Origin: Slackia piriformis YIT 12062
Lineage (GTDB): Bacteria > Actinomycetota > Coriobacteriia > Coriobacteriales > Eggerthellaceae
Length of the DNA: 64,000 nucleotides
Direction of reading: 5' to 3'
NCBI RefSeq assembly: GCF_000296445.1
Contig: NZ_JH815198.1
Location: 1,489,114-1,553,113, forward strand
Shown: positions 61,148-64,000 of the stretch, in pieces
Position numbering within the stretch: the first letter of the stretch is position 1
Layout: every line of letters begins with the position of its first letter
Notes under the pieces: generated by a model
The model's input: only the letters and a program-made list of their open reading frames with translations
Databases searched by the model: none
Told to the model about the DNA's origin: nothing
Translations under genes and position numbers: made by a program

Positions 61148-61744
61148 CTATTTCTTCAGGACCTTGCGCAACGGCACGACAAGGATCTGAACGATCACGG
61201 CATTGAACGTAGCCGTGCCGAGAACAATCGCCGCGTATGCCGCAAATGCGACGAAAATGTCGCCGCCTGTGGAAACGACGTTGATGCAGATGGAAAGCGC
61301 CGCAAACACGCCGCCGGAGATGAGGGTCGAAACGAACGTGGTCGCCAAGGGGTTCAAATCGAGCTTGCCGCCAATGTTCATAGGAACCTTGATGAGAAGA
61401 CCGCACGCAAGCGCACCGAGCAATTCGGAAGGAATATTCAGAAGAGGCGTTGCGTTGAGCATGGGAATCTGACACAAGACACCGGCGAGCAATCCGACAA
61501 TCACGGCCTGTCCCACTTTCGGCCTCACTAGAATGATGGCCAGGCAGTACATGGCGATGATGAAGTTGGGCTTCATTCCCATTGAAGCAAGAAGAGAACC
61601 CACCGTCAGCTTGAGAACAGCGCCTGCTGCAAGCAGGATGGCAATAAGAACAAGCGCAGATATGTCGAGCGTGCCGTTCTTTTTCTCGACGGAAGAAACG
61701 ACACGAGGCTGAGAAGCGCGAACGGAGGCGGTTTCCTGAGACAT
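61148..61744 (-). CDS. ECF transporter S component, probably for tryptophan
   Basis: A 198-residue membrane protein with about six helices. The sequence VLKLTVGSLLASMGMKPNFI, then IGGKLDLNPLATTFVSTL resembles TrpP-type substrate subunits. Strong support for tryptophan comes from the upstream attenuator with three Trp codons (61942-62028). The ATG at 61744 follows AAAGGA. It stands in an operon with the fused ATPase and T component, so this is a dedicated ECF transporter. Confidence 0.78.
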   Translation of the reverse strand: MSQETASVRASQPRVVSSVEKKNGTLDISALVLIAILLAAGAVLKLTVGSLLASMGMKPNFIIAMYCLAIILVRPKVGQAVIVGLLAGVLCQIPMLNATPLLNIPSELLGALACGLLIKVPMNIGGKLDLNPLATTFVSTLISGGVFAALSICINVVSTGGDIFVAFAAYAAIVLGTATFNAVIVQILVVPLRKVLKK

Positions 61745-61880
61745 GGTTGTTTTCCTTTCGGTATTGCGGCGTCATGCCGCGCGTATCCTTGCAACGGAGG
61801 CGCGCAATGCCGAAACGGTCGGAAGCAGCTTCGCGCCACCGAGCACATATGAAAACAACGAACGAACCAGGATGCAGGCA

Positions 61881-61911
61881 AAGAAAAAGGCTCCCGGTTC
61901 GCCCGGGAGCC
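61881..61911 (-). terminator. Terminator (attenuator) between Trp leader peptide and ECF genes
   Basis: GGCTCCCGG (61889-61897) pairs with CCGGGAGCC (61903-61911) around a five-base loop; five Ts, then CTTT, follow on the minus strand. It lies 31 bases after the leader stop codon and well before the S component start. Confidence 0.9.
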
Positions 61912-61941
61912 TTCACCTGCGAAATCAGAGGCGCGAAAAGC

Positions 61942-62028
61942 TCACGATCGGACGACCGTTTCAGCATTGCGCCACCACCAGCTCATGGAGAAAGAAAACG
62001 CCGTGGTGCTGTTTGCAATGCGAGCCAT
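61942..62028 (-). CDS. Tryptophan leader peptide of the ECF operon (28 residues)
   Basis: The ATG at 62028 has an AAAGGAG site. The peptide begins MARIANSTTAFSFSM and then reads SWWWRNAE, with three consecutive Trp codons (TGG) at residues 17-19. A terminator hairpin follows. When charged tRNA-Trp is scarce, the ribosome should stall at the Trp codons and prevent the terminator from forming, so the transporter is made. The stall mechanism is established for trp leaders; its use here is inferred from layout. Confidence 0.85.
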   Translation of the reverse strand: MARIANSTTAFSFSMSWWWRNAETVVRS

Positions 62029-62087
62029 TTCGCACTCCTTTCTGAAGAATCGTGCTTCGCTTCGCAGCGAAGCTCTTGTGTACAACT

Positions 62088-62096
62088 ACTTTATCA
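62088..62096 (-). promoter_or_regulatory. Extended -10 promoter for the ECF leader
   Basis: On the minus strand TGATAAAGT fits an extended -10 element (TGN then TAAAGT). The 20 bases around it match the corresponding place before the second Trp leader at 15 of 20 positions. The -35 region is not clear. The expected transcript starts about 50 bases before the leader ATG. Confidence 0.45.
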
Positions 62097-62147
62097 CAGC
62101 AGAGTGTAACAGCGATGTTAATTCGAACTAAAAACAACGAGGCAGAA

Positions 62148-63485
62148 TTATCCAATGCCACCGTAGAAAATTCCCAAAACAATAACCACTGCGGTAATGC
62201 CGACGAAAAGATACTTCGTCATAGGTTCGAACCATGCGCCGATCTTCTTGTCACGGCCGAGCTGCGCCTGTTCTTTGGCGAAATGCTTCGGACACACCCA
62301 GAAGAACATAATGGCCGCCAGCAGCGCGCCAAGCGGAATAGCGTAGATGGACACGGCGTCCATCCAGGCGCTCACCGCGTCGCCGCTTTCGATGAACACG
62401 CCCACGCCGAACGCAACGGCCGCAACAATGGCAACCGCGCCCCAACGGGGAAGATGCAGCTGCTCCTGCAGCGCTTCAATGGGGGTTTCGAACAAGTTCA
62501 CCAGGCTTGTAATGGCGGCACAGGCGACGGCCAGGAAGAACACGAAGCAGAAGATGCCACCCGCGGGCATTTCCTGAAACACCTGAGGCAGCGCAATGAA
62601 CATCAGCGGAGGGCCGGACTGCGTATCCAAGCCGAACGCGAACACGGCGGGCACCACGATCATGGCGGAAAGCACCGCCGCCAACGTGGAGAAAACCACG
62701 ACGTTTTTCGCAGAAGATACCACGTCAACGTCTTTCTTCAGGTAGCTGCCATAGACGAGCGTTCCGCTGCCGGCAAGAGAGAGTCCGAAGAATGCCTGAC
62801 CGAGCGCGAACACCCACGTCTGGGGGTTGGCAAGCGCGCTCCAGTCGGGAACGAAGAGATATTTATATCCCTCAAGAGCACCCGGAAGCATGGCAACGCG
62901 AACGAGCATGATGACGAACAGGACGAAAAAGAGGGGCATCATAATCTTGTTCAGGCGCTCGATGCCACGCGAGATTCCCAGCAACATGACGGCAAACGTG
63001 ATAGCCAGCGCAGCCACGTGATACCCCACGCTGCCGAAATCGCTTGCCAGGGTGCCGAAATACGCGCCCATGTCGGGAACCTGCAAAAGAGAACCCGTTC
63101 CCGCAGCAAGCAGATACTTCAAAAACCAGCCCAAAACCACCGAATACCCGATAGCAATGCCGAGCGAGCCGAGCGTGGGAACGGCGCCGATAACCTTGCC
63201 CAAGGGGCCGGCATGGTTGACCCCGCGCTTTTCAAGCGCCTTCGAGAATGCGCCCATAGGACCAGTGCCCATAGCTCGCCCAAACGCCATCTCCCCGATA
63301 ACGCCCGTCAGGCCAAGCAGGACGACGAAGATGAGATACGGGATAAGAAACGCCGCACCGCCCATTTCGGCAACGCGATACGGAAAAAGCCAGATGGCGC
63401 TCATGCCCACGGCCGAGCCGATACAGGCAATGATAAACGCCGTGCGCGAAGTGAACGAGTCGCGCGATGAGGTAGAGGTTGCCAT
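62148..63485 (-). CDS. Sodium-dependent transporter of the NSS family, probably for tryptophan
   Basis: A 445-residue membrane protein with about 11-12 helices of the neurotransmitter:sodium symporter family. The first helix has the unwound Na+ site ACIGSAVGMSAIWLFPYRVA and the family also shows GGAAFLIPYLIFVVLLG and GQAFFGLSLAGSGTLVYGSY. TnaT-type members carry tryptophan. The leader peptide with three Trp codons upstream supports tryptophan. The ATG at 63485 follows AAGGAAG. Confidence 0.88.
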   Translation of the reverse strand: MATSTSSRDSFTSRTAFIIACIGSAVGMSAIWLFPYRVAEMGGAAFLIPYLIFVVLLGLTGVIGEMAFGRAMGTGPMGAFSKALEKRGVNHAGPLGKVIGAVPTLGSLGIAIGYSVVLGWFLKYLLAAGTGSLLQVPDMGAYFGTLASDFGSVGYHVAALAITFAVMLLGISRGIERLNKIMMPLFFVLFVIMLVRVAMLPGALEGYKYLFVPDWSALANPQTWVFALGQAFFGLSLAGSGTLVYGSYLKKDVDVVSSAKNVVVFSTLAAVLSAMIVVPAVFAFGLDTQSGPPLMFIALPQVFQEMPAGGIFCFVFFLAVACAAITSLVNLFETPIEALQEQLHLPRWGAVAIVAAVAFGVGVFIESGDAVSAWMDAVSIYAIPLGALLAAIMFFWVCPKHFAKEQAQLGRDKKIGAWFEPMTKYLFVGITAVVIVLGIFYGGIG

Positions 63486-63543
63486 GCGTTCTTCCTTCCA
63501 AAAAGTCCCGAAGAGAGGCGGCTTGCCTCAAGGATTCCATAAG

Positions 63544-63571
63544 AAAAGGCCCCGGTCGCCCGAAGCCTTTT
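63544..63571 (-). terminator. Terminator (attenuator) between Trp leader peptide and NSS gene
   Basis: A 12-bp stem (minus strand AAAAGGCTTCGG with CCGGGGCCTTTT, two G-T pairs) with a four-base loop ends in four Ts and CTT. It lies 45 bases after the leader stop codon and 58 before the transporter start. Confidence 0.85.
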
Positions 63572-63615
63572 ATTCCACGTTTTTGCGTGACGAAAGCTCT
63601 CGATCGACCGAGTGA

Positions 63616-63684
63616 TTAGGAGCTTCGCCACCACCATGCCCGAGAAGGAGCAATAGTCACGAACATGGAAAACGTCTGGTTCAT
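63616..63684 (-). CDS. Tryptophan leader peptide of the NSS transporter (22 residues)
   Basis: The ATG at 63684 lies behind AAAGGAGTTGTA, an excellent ribosome site. The peptide starts MNQTFSMFVTIAP and ends SRAWWWRSS, with Trp at residues 17-19 as in the other leader, followed by Arg. The same design at two transporters in one region suggests common attenuation control by charged tRNA-Trp. Confidence 0.85.
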   Translation of the reverse strand: MNQTFSMFVTIAPSRAWWWRSS

Positions 63685-63776
63685 TACAACTCCTTTCGGA
63701 CCGAAGCGCACCGGCGAACCGCGTGCAGCCTGCATGCAAAACGGCACCATGCCGTGCCGCTTTCCGTATGGCGGTC

Positions 63777-63785
63777 ACTTTACCA
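63777..63785 (-). promoter_or_regulatory. Extended -10 promoter for the NSS leader
   Basis: On the minus strand TGGTAAAGT is an extended -10 element. The surrounding 20 bases (ACACTTTCTTATGGTAAAGT) match the ECF leader promoter at 15 of 20 positions. A clear -35 is missing. Confidence 0.45.
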
Positions 63786-63894
63786 TAAGAAAGTGTTAGG
63801 AGCCACTGCAGAATACAAGAGTCGGCAGACGGAGATGCGGGCGGCACGACGCGGCTTCCCGCGCAATCTTGAAAGGTAACGATACGGTGGCGTA

Positions 63895-63936
63895 TTAGCA
63901 CTCTCACTTGCAGAGTGCTAATAACGGGCTTATAGT
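63895..63936 (+). promoter_or_regulatory. CIRCE operator and promoter of a heat-shock operon
   Basis: TTAGCACTC (63895-63903), nine bases, GAGTGCTAA (63913-63921) is a perfect CIRCE element, bound by HrcA. It overlaps a plus-strand promoter: -35-like TTGCAG (63908-63913), 17 bases, -10 TATAGT (63931-63936). The controlled gene, probably groES/groEL or another chaperone, lies beyond the right edge; no start codon is seen by position 64000. Confidence 0.85.
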
Positions 63937-64000
63937 ACGAGACGTAATCAAGCAAGTCGAGCGAATGCAGAGCACATCCCGCAACGAAGAACCCTACGAG

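Overview
This 64 kb window looks like chromosomal DNA from a GC-rich, probably anaerobic actinobacterium of the class Coriobacteriia, most likely family Eggerthellaceae (Slackia or Cryptobacterium type). That placement is inference. It rests on the moderately high GC content, a complete arginine deiminase energy operon, a Tad/Flp pilus locus of actinobacterial type, a ferrous iron Feo system with a Cys-rich partner, a thymidylate synthase of ThyX type and few sugar-use genes. Almost all genes lie on the minus strand. The only plus-strand genes are a PTH2-type peptidyl-tRNA hydrolase, an MscS channel, an MBL-fold hydrolase, a very small ORF at 21.0 kb, tRNA-Val and an IS256-type transposase.

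Layout. 1-14.6 kb: housekeeping and metabolism (ketopantoate reductase fragment, M18 aminopeptidase, phosphoesterase, MntP, DUF554, MFS exporter, UvrB, GH3 glycosidase, CoaE, DAHP synthase, MnmA). 14.6-15.45 kb: an 0.8 kb gene-free block of degenerate tandem and inverted repeats. 15.45-23.8 kb: ribosomal protein S1, MscS, a DNA-entry-type nuclease lipoprotein, an MBL hydrolase, a Fic-fold protein without its catalytic motif facing a tiny ORF across an AT-rich operator-like region, DUF1385, ThyX and a DtxR-family regulator. 24.0-27.6 kb: feoA-feoA-feoB-Cys-rich operon. 27.8-37.6 kb: a twelve-gene Tad/Flp pilus operon ending in DUF192 and zinc-ribbon genes. 37.9-39.75 kb: tRNA-Val and an IS256 element. 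39.9-45.0 kb: arcA-argF-arcC-antiporter. 46.0-51.4 kb: recR, ybaB, dnaX, dedA and the small SRP RNA. 51.5-58.3 kb: a six-gene phosphosignalling operon (FHA, kinase-Sel1, VWA, PP2C, membrane kinase, kinase) that resembles TerY-P triads. 58.5-63.7 kb: an ECF transporter and an NSS-family transporter, each preceded by a leader peptide with three consecutive Trp codons and a terminator. At the right edge a CIRCE operator with a promoter points to a heat-shock operon outside the window.

How it fits together. The arc operon gives ATP from arginine; its antiporter should exchange arginine and ornithine. The two Trp-attenuated transporters would be switched on together when charged tRNA-Trp is scarce. 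The Feo operon and the nearby DtxR-type regulator form an iron uptake and control module. The Tad operon and the phosphosignalling operon are surface and signalling modules. The best candidates for undescribed biology are the pseudo-Fic/small-peptide pair (19.5-21.2 kb), the paired WWWR leader peptides (61.9-63.7 kb) and the FHA/kinase/VWA/PP2C operon (51.5-58.3 kb).
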